Source: Kalymmatonema hyalinum WJT4-NPBG1
GTDB lineage: Bacteria > Cyanobacteriota > Cyanobacteriia > Cyanobacteriales > Nostocaceae
Reading direction: 5' to 3'
Assembly (NCBI GenBank): GCA_019359075.1
Contig: JAHHIB010000017.1
Location: 27,666 to 91,665, forward strand
Length of the DNA: 64,000 bases
Positions 7,548 through 16,393 of this stretch are shown here, piece after piece (position 1 is the stretch's first letter; every line of letters begins with the position of its first letter). The notes below the pieces were generated by a model. The model saw only the letters and a program-made list of their open reading frames with translations. It was not told the DNA's origin and did not search any database. The position numbers were made by a program, and so were the translations under genes.

Positions 7548-9650
7548 ATGGCGACTTCTACTGACAACTCTACTGTTCTTGTTAGCGACTCAGTTATTCC
7601 TTCAGTTACTGAGGTAGCTGGTGCTGGCGGCTTCGGTGACGGCAGCCAAGGTGCTGGCAGCTTCGGTGGCGGCAGCCAAGGTGCTGCTGACTTCGGTGGC
7701 GGCAGCCAAGGTGCTGCTGACTTCGGTGGTGACAGCCAAGGTGTTAGTGGCTTCGGTGGCGGCAGCCAAGGTGCTGCTGACTTCGGTGGTGACAGCCAAG
7801 GTGTTAGTGGCTTCGGTGGCGGCAGCCAAGGTGCTGCTGACTTCGGTGGCGGCAGCCAAGGTGCTGCTGACTTCGGTGGCGGCAGCCAAGGTGCTGGTGA
7901 CTTCGGTGGCGGCAGCCAAGCTGGTGGCATCGGTGGTGGCAGCCAAGCTGGTGGCATCGGTGACGGCAGCCAAGCTGGTGGCATCGGTGGTGGCAGCCAA
8001 GCTGGTGGCATCGGTGGTGGCAGCCAAGCTGGTAGTAGCAACCCAATCAGTGGCGGCGCTGGTGGTAGCAGCAACCCATTTAGTGCCAGCCAAGGTGCTG
8101 GTGGCTTTGGTGGTAGCAGCTTACAAAGTCTCGGTTTAGGAACTGGCAGTACCAATACCTTTACTGGTGCTGCAAACAACCCTTATGCTGGTGGTGGTGG
8201 TGAAGCGTTCGGTAGTCTTGGTAACGTAGTCGTTGGTAACAACGAATGGATCATCGGTAAAGAAATCACACCAGAAAGATTTTCAAAAGCGATAAACTTT
8301 ACTGTCGAGGAGACAGTTGACTCCGTCATCGGCAAACTGAGTAACAGATTATCCGAGAATGGCATTGTTACCTCCTCCAGTGGTGGAAACCCATTTGCTG
8401 GTGGAAACAACCCGTTTGGTACTACCAATGCGCCAGCTCTCGATTACTTGAAACAGGCTTATGGTACAAACTTCCCCATACCTGAGTCAGCGTCAAATTT
8501 CACCGCATCCGTCTACAGTCAAACCTTGCCCGGTGGATCTGGTACCTCGGCTGCTGGTGCCCCTACCACAGGTACTAGTGATGGCAACCCGCTTGTACCA
8601 AGTGGTAATACGGCTATTAGTGGTAGCTCTCAGCCATCCTTGGATATTGTGCAGGTTCTCTTTGGCGACGACTTAAAAGGCGCTAGCGGCGGAAGTGGCA
8701 AATCACCCTCCGAAACCTTGAGGGTTGTTCAAGATAGCCTCTTAAACTTCACCAAAACAGTCAACTCTGCTACAGGTAAAAGACTGTTCAGTACTAACAG
8801 TACGCCTCTGCAATCACCCTCTGATTTGTTGACGCTCTATAAGAATGACATCGTGAGCGCCAATACTGGTATCAACAATGCCAACGAACTCGCTGGTGGT
8901 AGTGGAGACCCATATAGCAACTTACTTGCTGGTAGTGGCTCTCAGGGTGGCTCTCAAGCTGTTCAACCACCCACCGATATCTTGTCCACTGTCCTTGGTG
9001 GTCTGTTACCCTTCAGTGGCAGTGATAACATTTTTAATACTCCCGAAGGTGGTATACCTGTTGGTTATGGCAACAAGGACTTTGGTGGTGACAACGCTGT
9101 CATCGGTAACGCCAACTGGAACTACGGACAATCCAACGTAAGCGTCGGTAATGCCAACTGGAATTGGGACTCTAGTAAGAACAACGCAACCATTGGTAAT
9201 GGCAACTGGCATTTAGACAATACTCAAAACAACAGAACCATTGGTAATGGCAACTGGTACTGGGAGTCAACTAGTGACAACAAAACCCTTGGTAATGGCA
9301 ACTGGAGCTTCGGAAATAACAACACAACCATTGGTAATGGTAACTGGGACTACGGTAGCAACAACACAATCATTGGTAATGGCAACCAGGTCTTCACCAG
9401 CAACAGCGTAGTTATTGGTAATGGCAACTGGTCTGTGATTATTGACAAATCAAACACTGCCGCTGGCGACTTCCTCGGCAAGTTGGATAATCTAGTGTTG
9501 TCAATAGGAGTCAAGGATGCTGCTGATAATCTGGTGAATTCGCTGTTCGGCAAATTCGCGGATGCTTTCCAACCCTTAACAAGTGATTTCAGCGAATCAA
9601 CTCGGAAGAGCTATGACCAGTTCTACTGGGATCCAACAACAGTAGGCTAA
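7548..9650 (+). CDS. 700-residue repeat protein: Gly-rich decapeptides, helical motifs and a C-terminal IGNGNW beta-roll-like array
   Basis: It starts MATSTDNST after AGGAGGATT. Regions in order: ten decapeptides of the GAADFGGGSQ type (residues about 25-124), four AGGIGGGSQ nonapeptides (125-160), a Gly/Ser/Asn linker, then two copies of the PS(E/D)xLxx helical motif shared with the gene at 6819 (about residues 385-450). Eight repeats of 14 or 16 residues follow (about 517-636), each carrying (V/T)IGN(G/A)NW and ending in Asn-rich turns. The tail ends FYWDPTTVG. The 14-residue IG periodicity recalls the left-handed beta-roll of YadA-type adhesin heads, but no coiled-coil stalk or membrane anchor is present. 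There is no signal peptide. A surface or sheath structural protein is the favoured guess; no function is established. A strong terminator follows at 9795. Confidence 0.8.
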   Translation: MATSTDNSTVLVSDSVIPSVTEVAGAGGFGDGSQGAGSFGGGSQGAADFGGGSQGAADFGGDSQGVSGFGGGSQGAADFGGDSQGVSGFGGGSQGAADFGGGSQGAADFGGGSQGAGDFGGGSQAGGIGGGSQAGGIGDGSQAGGIGGGSQAGGIGGGSQAGSSNPISGGAGGSSNPFSASQGAGGFGGSSLQSLGLGTGSTNTFTGAANNPYAGGGGEAFGSLGNVVVGNNEWIIGKEITPERFSKAINFTVEETVDSVIGKLSNRLSENGIVTSSSGGNPFAGGNNPFGTTNAPALDYLKQAYGTNFPIPESASNFTASVYSQTLPGGSGTSAAGAPTTGTSDGNPLVPSGNTAISGSSQPSLDIVQVLFGDDLKGASGGSGKSPSETLRVVQDSLLNFTKTVNSATGKRLFSTNSTPLQSPSDLLTLYKNDIVSANTGINNANELAGGSGDPYSNLLAGSGSQGGSQAVQPPTDILSTVLGGLLPFSGSDNIFNTPEGGIPVGYGNKDFGGDNAVIGNANWNYGQSNVSVGNANWNWDSSKNNATIGNGNWHLDNTQNNRTIGNGNWYWESTSDNKTLGNGNWSFGNNNTTIGNGNWDYGSNNTIIGNGNQVFTSNSVVIGNGNWSVIIDKSNTAAGDFLGKLDNLVLSIGVKDAADNLVNSLFGKFADAFQPLTSDFSESTRKSYDQFYWDPTTVG
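7620..8027 (+). repeat. In-frame tandem repeats: ten 30-bp units then four 27-bp units
   Basis: The 30-bp unit encodes G-x-x-x-F-G-G-x-S-Q and the 27-bp unit A-G-G-I-G-x-G-S-Q. Units are nearly identical at DNA level, so slippage or recombination could change copy number. The unit lengths are multiples of three, which keeps all frames open and generates spurious overlapping reading frames. Confidence 0.9.
9096..9455 (+). repeat. Eight-copy 14/16-residue IGNGNW repeat array (DNA-level repeat ATTGGTAATGGCAACTGG)
   Basis: Unit lengths in order are 14, 16, 16, 16, 14, 14, 14 and 16 residues. Each unit has a conserved core I-G-N-(G/A)-N-(W/Q) followed by a variable aromatic/acidic stretch and an Asn pair. 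The alternation of 14 and 16 fits one turn of a beta-solenoid with occasional two-residue loop insertions. Confidence 0.85.
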
Positions 9651-9794
9651 ACCCAAGTAGGGTGTAGGGGCGCAAGCTATTGCTTGCGTGCTAGGTGTCG
9701 GAGTGTAGAGAAAAATTTATACCACTTTACATCCCCTACCCTACTGTTCATACCAGTCACAATATTCCTGGTCTCAGGATACTTTTCACTGCTG

Positions 9795-9830
9795 GCAGTC
9801 GATTGAGTTTGCTCAACCGACTGCTTTTTT
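9795..9830 (+). terminator. Strong intrinsic terminator ending the glycine-rich cluster
   Basis: GCAGTCG (9795-9801) pairs with CGACTGC (9818-9824), one A-C mismatch, then TTGAG (9803-9807) pairs with CTCAA (9812-9816), followed by TTTTTT. The rest of 9651-9953 shows an imperfect inverted GTAGGG.../CCCTAC element and no gene. Confidence 0.85.
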
Positions 9831-9953
9831 ATGCCTATCTGCTTTCCACCGATTGAACCACTTTGACGTTTCCCCGAAACCCAACAATCCAGTGCAAAAG
9901 GTTTCTGTCACCAATTGACCAACCGTATGCAAGGTAGGTTGAAAGAGTATAAT

Positions 9954-10763
9954 TCAAGATTTGGTTTTGGTTTTGGTTTGCTGTACTAAGGCTTTATCTT
10001 TTTTAGATGCTTTGAGAAATCTTGGTGCAGTTTCAGTAGGTTCTGCTAATTGCTCAACAAAACCGAAGACATCGCGCGCTGGCAAAAATTTCGCTTTGAT
10101 TTCAACAAATGCTGGATGCCCTTGGTCATGGGTAGCTTTGGGATTGAATCTGAACGGTCTGACTGGTGCGTCCTTCCAAAGCAACGGTAAATGGCTAGCT
10201 TTCATAAATTTAACTTTTTTTGTAGGATCAGCGGTCTTTATATACTCCAGTCGTTCTTTTGTAAAATTTCGGAAAACAGAGATACAGGGGGTGGGGCAGA
10301 CAGGAATGAACTGCCACAATCCTGAGAGTTTGAACTCCATGTCTTGAAGCTCCCCCGAGACTGCTTCTGCTTCGCGTCCTTTGTCAAAACCAACTAGCTG
10401 AAAAGCGAGCTGTGATAGTTGATCCTTTCTTGGAAAATGAATTGCTTTTGGATAGACAATCAGTCGTTGAGTGGGACTGCCACTAGCTTCTATTTCTTTC
10501 TTGAGAGCTTCAAAGGCTCTCTGTTTTCGGGGAATATAGAAAAGTGGGTATTCTTTTCGACCAATGGTGACAGTGCTTTGATTTTCATTAATGAAGTTGA
10601 CCTTTCCAGTAATTACCCCAACAGCTTGAAATATCCGTCCAGAATCTTCCGCTAAGTCTTTCTGCTCTTCTGTATCAGCTTTGACTTGTTCTGGCTCAGG
10701 TGAAGGTTGAGGAGGAGGAATAATCTTAGTAAGCTCATTAGGGATAGGTTCAATGGATGCCAT
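9954..10763 (-). CDS. Conserved-looking cyanobacterial protein of unknown function, possible OB-like segment
   Basis: 269 residues. The N-terminal 50 residues are Pro/Glu-rich and probably disordered (IIPPPQPSPEPEQ). A folded segment follows, beginning GRIFQAVGVITGKVNF, whose alternating strand pattern with glycines could be a small beta-barrel. A basic middle (FPRKDQLSQLAFQLVGFDKG) and a Lys/Thr-rich tail (QTKTKTKS) come after. There is no signal peptide, membrane span or recognisable catalytic motif. The ATG at 10763 is the first in frame after the promoter side. It is transcribed away from the metallophosphoesterase's terminator and convergent with the glycine-rich cluster. I do not recognise the family; a nucleic-acid-binding role is only suggested by the basic regions. 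Confidence 0.7.
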   Translation of the reverse strand: MASIEPIPNELTKIIPPPQPSPEPEQVKADTEEQKDLAEDSGRIFQAVGVITGKVNFINENQSTVTIGRKEYPLFYIPRKQRAFEALKKEIEASGSPTQRLIVYPKAIHFPRKDQLSQLAFQLVGFDKGREAEAVSGELQDMEFKLSGLWQFIPVCPTPCISVFRNFTKERLEYIKTADPTKKVKFMKASHLPLLWKDAPVRPFRFNPKATHDQGHPAFVEIKAKFLPARDVFGFVEQLAEPTETAPRFLKASKKDKALVQQTKTKTKS

Positions 10764-10970
10764 AATTATTATTCGCGTGCGGAGCGCGGTTTCAATGTTC
10801 CCAACTGCGTTTTATCATGATAGAAACCCGCTTTGCAACGCACCTAACTAGACCAATTTTGCTATACAAGGCTGACGAAAATAGTCACTTAACAGTGACC
10901 GGACTGACCATAAGCCAAACTGGATGCTGCTTTGGCTAAAATTGGCTCATGGTTAATGGAAAACAGAACA

Positions 10971-10994
10971 GGTGCGTTACAGTCCTAACGCACC
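10971..10994 (-). terminator. Hairpin downstream of the metallophosphoesterase gene
   Basis: GGTGCGTTA (10971-10979) pairs perfectly with TAACGCACC (10986-10994). It lies 36 bp beyond the stop codon of the minus-strand gene at 11030, with a T-rich stretch following on that strand. Confidence 0.5.
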
Positions 10995-11029
10995 CTATAT
11001 TTTATCTTTGTTAATGTGCAATTTCCGCC

Positions 11030-12670
11030 TTATTTCAACTGAAACTCATCAAACTTAATGACCTGCGAATCCGGGTATCGTGTATCAAAACGATAGCTGG
11101 TGACCGTACCTGTACCCGTGTCAAAGATACTGAAAACCGTGATGTCATTACTCGCAATATAAGGCATCGGTTTTCCATCTTCATCCAGCATGGGAGTTAT
11201 TGTTGGCACCACAGATCCTAAACCATATGGATCGCCAAGTTCAGCATAATGCTCTTGATAGCCAACAGGAACTTCTCGCTTATTATTACCCCAAGCAGCA
11301 CCGTAAGAGTTACCAACATTAGATGTTTCTAAAAAGTGCATTCCACTTGGACTGACAAAGCGATTCCACAAATGGGAATGTCCGTAGAAGACTAACTGCA
11401 CACCAGCAGTTTCCAGCAAGGGGATAAGATCGCGGATGATGTAGTCTGCATCTTTGGGGTACTCGTAACGGATTGCCTTGATATTACCGTCAGCATGGCG
11501 TTCAATGACCTGCACTGGGTCGGTATATGCTGGAACTATGTTACCACCCAAGGTATGGGGCGGATGATGCAACATCACCACTTTGTACTTTGCTTGCTGA
11601 AACTCAGGATGATTGAGTTCTTGCACTAACCAATTGTATTGTGTGCTGCCTTTAGCAATTGGCTCATAAATATGTTGCCCGTAACCCCAATTCTCTGGGG
11701 TGTTGAAATCTTTTTCCCGTTCTCGGTATCTGCCTCTAGCCTCTGCATCCAAGTTAGGCGATCGCCACATATTTGTCGCGTACAGTACTACCAAACGCAC
11801 GCCACCAAAACTAACTGCGTAGTAAGTTTTTCCACCTTCTTGACTCTCGGGTAGAGTGAAAATCTCTTCGTATGTATCGGTATTAAAGGAATTATCTTTA
11901 AGAAATTTTTGCCCATACAACTTGAGAGCAACCGCACGAGGCATCGTAGCATCAAATTCATCATTTATACTTCCACAGGCACTGCGTCCCATAATTTCAT
12001 GGTTGCCAATGCAAGTAAACATCGGGGCATGTTGAATGATTTCACCGCCAGTGTAGATTGTCTTGACCCCATTGTTGTTCATTTCATAGTTGCCACGACC
12101 TTGCAAACAAGGAAAGAAAGCACCGCCACGATGATCATCAAACCATTCTGAGGCGCGATCGCCAACATTAACCAAATCACCAGCGAACCAAACCGCATCG
12201 ACTCGTCCAACTGTCTCCACAACCTTTTGCAAATTTGCTGCAACCATCGGCTTAATTTGATGATCAGAGGTTAGCAGAATTTTCATTGGTTTACCTGGAC
12301 TCGGCTTGGGTGCAAGGGTAAACAGATTGCTGTTAACGCTTGCGCCATCTTCCCGCACACTCGTTACATAGTACGAAACTCTTGTGTCAGCGGTTAAGCC
12401 AGTAATCTCAGCCTCATGTCGCCAAATATCACGCTGCACAGGATTTTGATAAACTTGTCCGTCTTGGGTTTGATTTCCAACTCGTGATTGTTGATCTTCG
12501 CGCGTGCGGCTGAGTTTAGTCGTCGTGGCAAGAGCAGTTTGAGCCAGATTCTTACCGTAGGTAACGATATGTCCAGAACCAGCAAACTCGGTAAACCACA
12601 CAACTCTCACTGAAGTTTCCGTTGGTAATTGCACAAACGGATCACTCAGCAACTGGGGTGGAGATGTCAT
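11030..12670 (-). CDS. Calcineurin-like metallophosphoesterase with N-terminal fibronectin/PAP-like domain
   Basis: 546 residues. The first about 125 residues (SVRVVWFTEFAGSGHIVTYG... ITGLTADTRVSYYVTSV) resemble the beta-sandwich of purple acid phosphatases. The metallophosphoesterase domain follows with LTSDHQ, AGDLVNVGD, GNHEIMG, HHPPHT and GHSHLW, the metal-ligand blocks of a dinuclear phosphoesterase. The first block reads SDHQ rather than the more common GDxH, so one ligand arrangement is atypical. No signal peptide is evident, so the enzyme is predicted cytoplasmic unless exported differently. The substrate is unknown. The ATG at 12670 is directly followed by the conserved beta-sandwich, so the start is credible. 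Confidence 0.85.
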   Translation of the reverse strand: MTSPPQLLSDPFVQLPTETSVRVVWFTEFAGSGHIVTYGKNLAQTALATTTKLSRTREDQQSRVGNQTQDGQVYQNPVQRDIWRHEAEITGLTADTRVSYYVTSVREDGASVNSNLFTLAPKPSPGKPMKILLTSDHQIKPMVAANLQKVVETVGRVDAVWFAGDLVNVGDRASEWFDDHRGGAFFPCLQGRGNYEMNNNGVKTIYTGGEIIQHAPMFTCIGNHEIMGRSACGSINDEFDATMPRAVALKLYGQKFLKDNSFNTDTYEEIFTLPESQEGGKTYYAVSFGGVRLVVLYATNMWRSPNLDAEARGRYREREKDFNTPENWGYGQHIYEPIAKGSTQYNWLVQELNHPEFQQAKYKVVMLHHPPHTLGGNIVPAYTDPVQVIERHADGNIKAIRYEYPKDADYIIRDLIPLLETAGVQLVFYGHSHLWNRFVSPSGMHFLETSNVGNSYGAAWGNNKREVPVGYQEHYAELGDPYGLGSVVPTITPMLDEDGKPMPYIASNDITVFSIFDTGTGTVTSYRFDTRYPDSQVIKFDEFQLK

Positions 12671-12763
12671 ATCTTTGCTCTGATAAACACACGTTTATCA
12701 GGTTAAGCCATCTCGATGAAAGTTAGGGTTAAGAACTGTAAGCTAATTTCTCTTCACATCTAC

Positions 12764-12976
12764 TCATTCTTCTTCATTTTGAGTAGAGTTTTCAGAAATT
12801 AACTGGTCAACATATTCTCTAAGTCGTTCTTGCCAGTTGGGTACGGCTTTAAGTTTTTCTAGTTGTCCCTGACGTAATCTAACAGTCAATGGCTTTGAGT
12901 CCAAAGGTGTGTCACCGATAGGTTTAAAGCCCAGTTTATTATTTTTTTGGAACTGCCCTTTTCTCGGCATTGACAT
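12764..12976 (-). CDS. Small TnpB-adjacent protein, possible regulator
   Basis: 70 residues, basic N-terminus (MSMPRKGQFQKNNKLGFKP), a middle segment KPLTVRLRQGQLEKLKAVPNW with the beta-then-helix look of a ribbon-helix-helix-like DNA-binding protein, and an acidic tail. It is transcribed divergently from the tnpB gene at 13031, with 54 bp between the starts. That gap holds a perfect 26-bp palindrome (12983-13008). From memory, small proteins of this type often sit beside cyanobacterial TnpB genes. It may repress itself and tnpB; this is inference. Confidence 0.7.
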   Translation of the reverse strand: MSMPRKGQFQKNNKLGFKPIGDTPLDSKPLTVRLRQGQLEKLKAVPNWQERLREYVDQLISENSTQNEEE

Positions 12977-12982
12977 TTTCTG

Positions 12983-13008
12983 TATAACGTTAGTATACTA
13001 ACGTTATA
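12983..13008. promoter_or_regulatory. Perfect 26-bp palindrome between divergent small gene and tnpB
   Basis: Each half is TATAACGTTAGTA and its exact reverse complement. Position and symmetry fit a dimeric repressor operator covering both divergent promoters, most simply bound by the 70-residue product of the adjacent gene. It could alternatively be part of the element's left-end hairpin. Confidence 0.65.
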
Positions 13009-13030
13009 TAAAACTTAAAAAGTCAAGTCA

Positions 13031-14116
13031 ATGCTGCTAGGTTTCAAAACTGAATTGAAACTGAATAACAAACAGCGTACAGAGTTGTTAAAGCATGCGG
13101 GAGTGGCACGTCACGCTTGGAATTGGGGACTCGCGTTAACAAAACAGATTTTAGACCACAATAGAGTTAATCCTAGTTCCAAAATTAAGTTTCCCACTGC
13201 TATCGACCTGCACAAGTGGCTAGTAGCACTGGTGAAACCTGAAAATCCCTGGTATTAGGAATGCTCTAAATCTGCTCCACAGGAAGCATTAAGAGCGCTT
13301 CGTGTAGCATGGGATAGATGCTTTAAAAAGACTGCTGGCACTCCTCGATTCAAGAAAAAAGGTAAGCATGATTCTTTTACCTTAGAAGGTACTGTCAAAA
13401 TACTTGGAAACAACAAAATTCAAGTGCCTATTATTGGAATCCTCAAAACTTATGAGAGATTACCACAAGTACTAATTAAGTCATGTACTTTGAGCCGCCA
13501 AGCTGATAGATGGTTTATCAGTTTTAGGTTCGATGTGGAACAGCAAAAGAATGATAGTACAAACATTGTAGGGGTTGACCTTGGTGTCAAAAACCTGGCT
13601 ACTTTGTCAACAGGTGAGGTAGTTGTAGGAGCTAAATCCTACAAAAAATACGAAGGCAAGCTTCGCAGAATGCAGTGGCTACACCGACGTAAGGTCAAAG
13701 GAAGTGTGAACTGGAAAAAAGCACAGATGGCAGTAGCTCGTCTGCACAGAAAGATTGCTAACATCCGCAAAGACACTTTGCATAAGTTAACCTCAGTGTT
13801 AGCCAAGAACCACGGCGTAATTGTGATAGAAGACTTAAACGTGTCAGGAATGATGGCTAATCACAAATTGGCTGCATCTATTCAAGACATGAGCTTTTTC
13901 GAGTTCCGTCGTCAGTTAACCTACAAGTGTACCTTGCGAGGCTCCAAGCTAGTTGTAGTTAACAGATGGTTCCCATCTAGCAAGACTTGCTCTAATTGTG
14001 GAACCAAAAAAGAAACACTCAGTTTGGATGAGCGAGTGTTTCATTGCGACCAGTGCGGATTCAGTCTAGACAGAGATTTGAACGCCGCAATTAATTTGAG
14101 TCAAGCTGTCAGTTAG
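13031..14116 (+). pseudogene. tnpB: IS200/IS605-type TnpB with one in-frame stop codon
   Basis: The frame reads through as a complete 361-residue TnpB except for a TAG at 13256-13258, in NPWY*ECSKSAPQEALR. TnpB is an RNA-guided RuvC-type endonuclease encoded by IS605-family elements. The catalytic Asp (VDLGVKNLATLS), Glu (IEDLNVSGMM) and the last Asp (DRDLNAAINL) are all intact, as is the four-cysteine zinc ribbon (CSNCG and CDQCG). No frameshift exists, so the damage is a single base change. A shorter restart from 13424 would lack the N-terminal RNA-binding part. No TnpA lies nearby. Confidence 0.9.
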
Positions 14117-14439
14117 ACAGTGCTCGCGCCTGTGGACTGGTTAACGCCGACGTTGCCAGGATGAAACAGGAAGTAAACGAAACTTAAAGTGAAAATCAGT
14201 AGTTCCAGACAACTGGCATAGAAAAGAGTATTGTTGAGTAGCTTTGAGTAGGTTTTACATAACGGTTAAGCGTTGAGTTTACAATCAAAGTTGCTCAAAC
14301 TCCTGAATTTTTCTAATAATTGTGAGATGAGATGCCATTTTCTATCAGGAACCACCAGAGAACTGCACCCATAGCGAACCTTGGGTGTAGGTGAAAGGTT
14401 CTAAATAGATTAAGTCGAGAAAATGGAAATTTATCCAAA
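14117..14439. other. Spacer holding the right side of the TnpB element
   Basis: The first about 90 bp after tnpB (GCTCGCGCCTGTGGACTGG...) probably include the 3' part of the element and its guide-RNA scaffold. The remaining sequence shows no gene or clear signal. Confidence 0.4.
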
Positions 14440-14471
14440 CAAAAATAGGGATGGCGTTAACCATCCCTATT
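14440..14471 (-). terminator. Intrinsic terminator of ftsH
   Basis: AATAGGGATGG (14444-14454) and CCATCCCTATT (14461-14471) form a perfect 11-bp stem with a 6-base loop. On the minus strand the stem is followed by a TTTTTG tract, 36 bp beyond the ftsH stop. Confidence 0.85.
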
Positions 14472-14506
14472 GAATGAAGTAGGGCATAGCCCTACCTAAC
14501 TTAAGA

Positions 14507-16393
14507 TTAGAGAGTGGGCATATACTGCGACTTTTCAGGTACGGTCGTGTACTCAGCCACAATCTGACGGAATTCATCACCGTCGATGGTTTCTTTTTCA
14601 ACCAGCAAATCCACTAACCGATCAATGAGGGTGCGATTTTCCTCTATGAACCGCTTTGCGGTCTGGTGACATTCTTCAACTATGGCACGCACTTGGCTAT
14701 CAACACGAGCCGCAATTGACTCAGAATATTCTGAGCGTGTCATCCAGTCACGACCCAAGAAGACTTCTCCCTGTTGGCTTTCCAAGGATATTGGTCCTAA
14801 ATCAGACATTCCAAACCTTGTCACCATTTGCCGTGCCATGCTACTGACTTGCTGCAAATCGCCTCCAGCACCAGTTGTAACTTCCGCAGAACCAAAAATT
14901 ACTTCTTCTGCAGCACGACCACCTAAAGCACCAGTAATTCTGGCTTTGAGTTGAGCGCGAGTAATCAGCCCTTGCTCCTCAGTGGGAATAAACCAAGTTA
15001 AGCCCTGTGCCTGTCCCCGTGGAATCAAGGTAACTTTTTGCACTGAGTCGTGGTCTTTCAGCAATGTTCCTGCGATCGCGTGTCCTATTTCATGGTAAGC
15101 AATCAAACGCTTGCTCTTGCTATCTACCAAAGGTGTGCCTTCCATACCAGCAACAACCCGGTCTACAGCATCATCGATTTCTCCATTGGTGATCGCGTCT
15201 TTACGCCGTCTCGCTGTGAGAATGGCAGCTTCGTTGAGCAAGTTCGCTAAATCTGCACCTGTAAAACCAGGGGTACGACGGGCGATGGCTTCTAAAGAAA
15301 CGCCAGCGTCTAGTTTCTTGTTGCGGGCGTGGACTTTTAAAACATCCAAACGTCCTTTGACGTCGGGTGCATCGACAGTAACTTGCCTGTCAAACCGTCC
15401 GGGACGCAATAATGCTGCATCTAACACGTCAGGACGGTTGGTGGCAGCAATAATAATGATGCCGGTGTTCCCTTCAAAACCGTCCATTTCGGTAAGCAGT
15501 TGGTTGAGGGTTTGTTCCCGCTCGTCGTTTCCACCACCGATACCTGCACCCCGTTGACGTCCTACGGCGTCGATTTCATCAATAAAGATGATACAGGGGG
15601 CGTTGTCTTTTGCTTTCTTAAACAGGTCGCGGACGCGGGATGCACCCACACCTACGAACATTTCCACAAACTCCGAACCGGAGATGCTGAAGAACGGTAC
15701 GCCTGCTTCACCAGCGATCGCTTTTGCTAACAGCGTTTTACCTGTTCCCGGAGGTCCGACCAACAGCACCCCTTTGGGAATGCGTGCGCCCACAGCAGTG
15801 AATTTTTCTGGTTGTTTCAGGAAGGTCACCACTTCTTGCAGTTCTTCCTTGGCTTCTTCAATACCTGCGACATCGTCAAATTTCACTCCGGTTTTTGCCT
15901 CCATCTGGAAGCGAGCTTTTGATTTCCCGAAGTTCATGGCTTGACCAGGACCACCAGGCAGGTTGCTAGAACGACGGAACAAAAAGAACAGCCCGGTAAT
16001 CAATAAGATAGGAAAAATGAGATTACCTAGCAGTCCCCAAATTGCCCCATCATTCCGCATCGGATGCGCGTCAAAACTAACTTGTTTTTCTTTTAGCTTG
16101 TTAATCAGTTCAGGTGCGCTAGCAGGCAGATCCACCCGTACCCGTTGTATGCGGTTGTCCAGGTCTGGATCGACGGCTTCCACAATTGCCGTTCTACCAC
16201 CTTCATATAAATCAACATTGGTGACTCGATCCGCGTCCAAGTATTCCAGAAAGCGACCATAAGTCATGCGGGTATTGGCTGAATTTCTAGTCGTGTCCGC
16301 AGGAGCACCAGAAAATGCCCCTTGCCAGAAGAAAAAGCCAATGACCAAAGCTGGCAATGTCCAGAGTACTAGGACTCTCCAGGAGAATTTCAT
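14507..16393 (-). CDS. ftsH: ATP-dependent zinc metalloprotease FtsH (FtsH2-like)
   Basis: 628 residues, full length. A membrane AAA+ protease that removes damaged membrane proteins, in cyanobacteria including photodamaged D1. Two membrane segments are visible ([16 protein letters not shown] near the start and [13 protein letters not shown] at about 128-140), flanking the lumen/periplasm-facing region. The AAA module has Walker A GPPGTGKT, Walker [13 protein letters not shown] and the arginine-finger region RPGRFDRQ. The zinc site is HEIGH. The N-terminus [14 protein letters not shown] resembles the FtsH2 (slr0228) type from memory, so a hetero-oligomer with FtsH3 is likely. The gene stands alone on the minus strand with its own terminator. 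Confidence 0.97.
   Translation of the reverse strand: MKFSWRVLVLWTLPALVIGFFFWQGAFSGAPADTTRNSANTRMTYGRFLEYLDADRVTNVDLYEGGRTAIVEAVDPDLDNRIQRVRVDLPASAPELINKLKEKQVSFDAHPMRNDGAIWGLLGNLIFPILLITGLFFLFRRSSNLPGGPGQAMNFGKSKARFQMEAKTGVKFDDVAGIEEAKEELQEVVTFLKQPEKFTAVGARIPKGVLLVGPPGTGKTLLAKAIAGEAGVPFFSISGSEFVEMFVGVGASRVRDLFKKAKDNAPCIIFIDEIDAVGRQRGAGIGGGNDEREQTLNQLLTEMDGFEGNTGIIIIAATNRPDVLDAALLRPGRFDRQVTVDAPDVKGRLDVLKVHARNKKLDAGVSLEAIARRTPGFTGADLANLLNEAAILTARRRKDAITNGEIDDAVDRVVAGMEGTPLVDSKSKRLIAYHEIGHAIAGTLLKDHDSVQKVTLIPRGQAQGLTWFIPTEEQGLITRAQLKARITGALGGRAAEEVIFGSAEVTTGAGGDLQQVSSMARQMVTRFGMSDLGPISLESQQGEVFLGRDWMTRSEYSESIAARVDSQVRAIVEECHQTAKRFIEENRTLIDRLVDLLVEKETIDGDEFRQIVAEYTTVPEKSQYMPTL

Noticed and set aside
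7620..8027. CRISPR-like 30-bp periodicity
   Set aside because: There are no variable spacers; the units are contiguous, in frame and part of a protein-coding gene.
7523..8179. Long open frames on both strands across the decapeptide repeats (Pro-rich, Ala/Val-rich and Ala/Thr-rich)
   Set aside because: Repeat units are multiples of three and lack stops in every frame; only the frame starting at 7548 has a ribosome-binding site, a non-repetitive continuation and a terminator.
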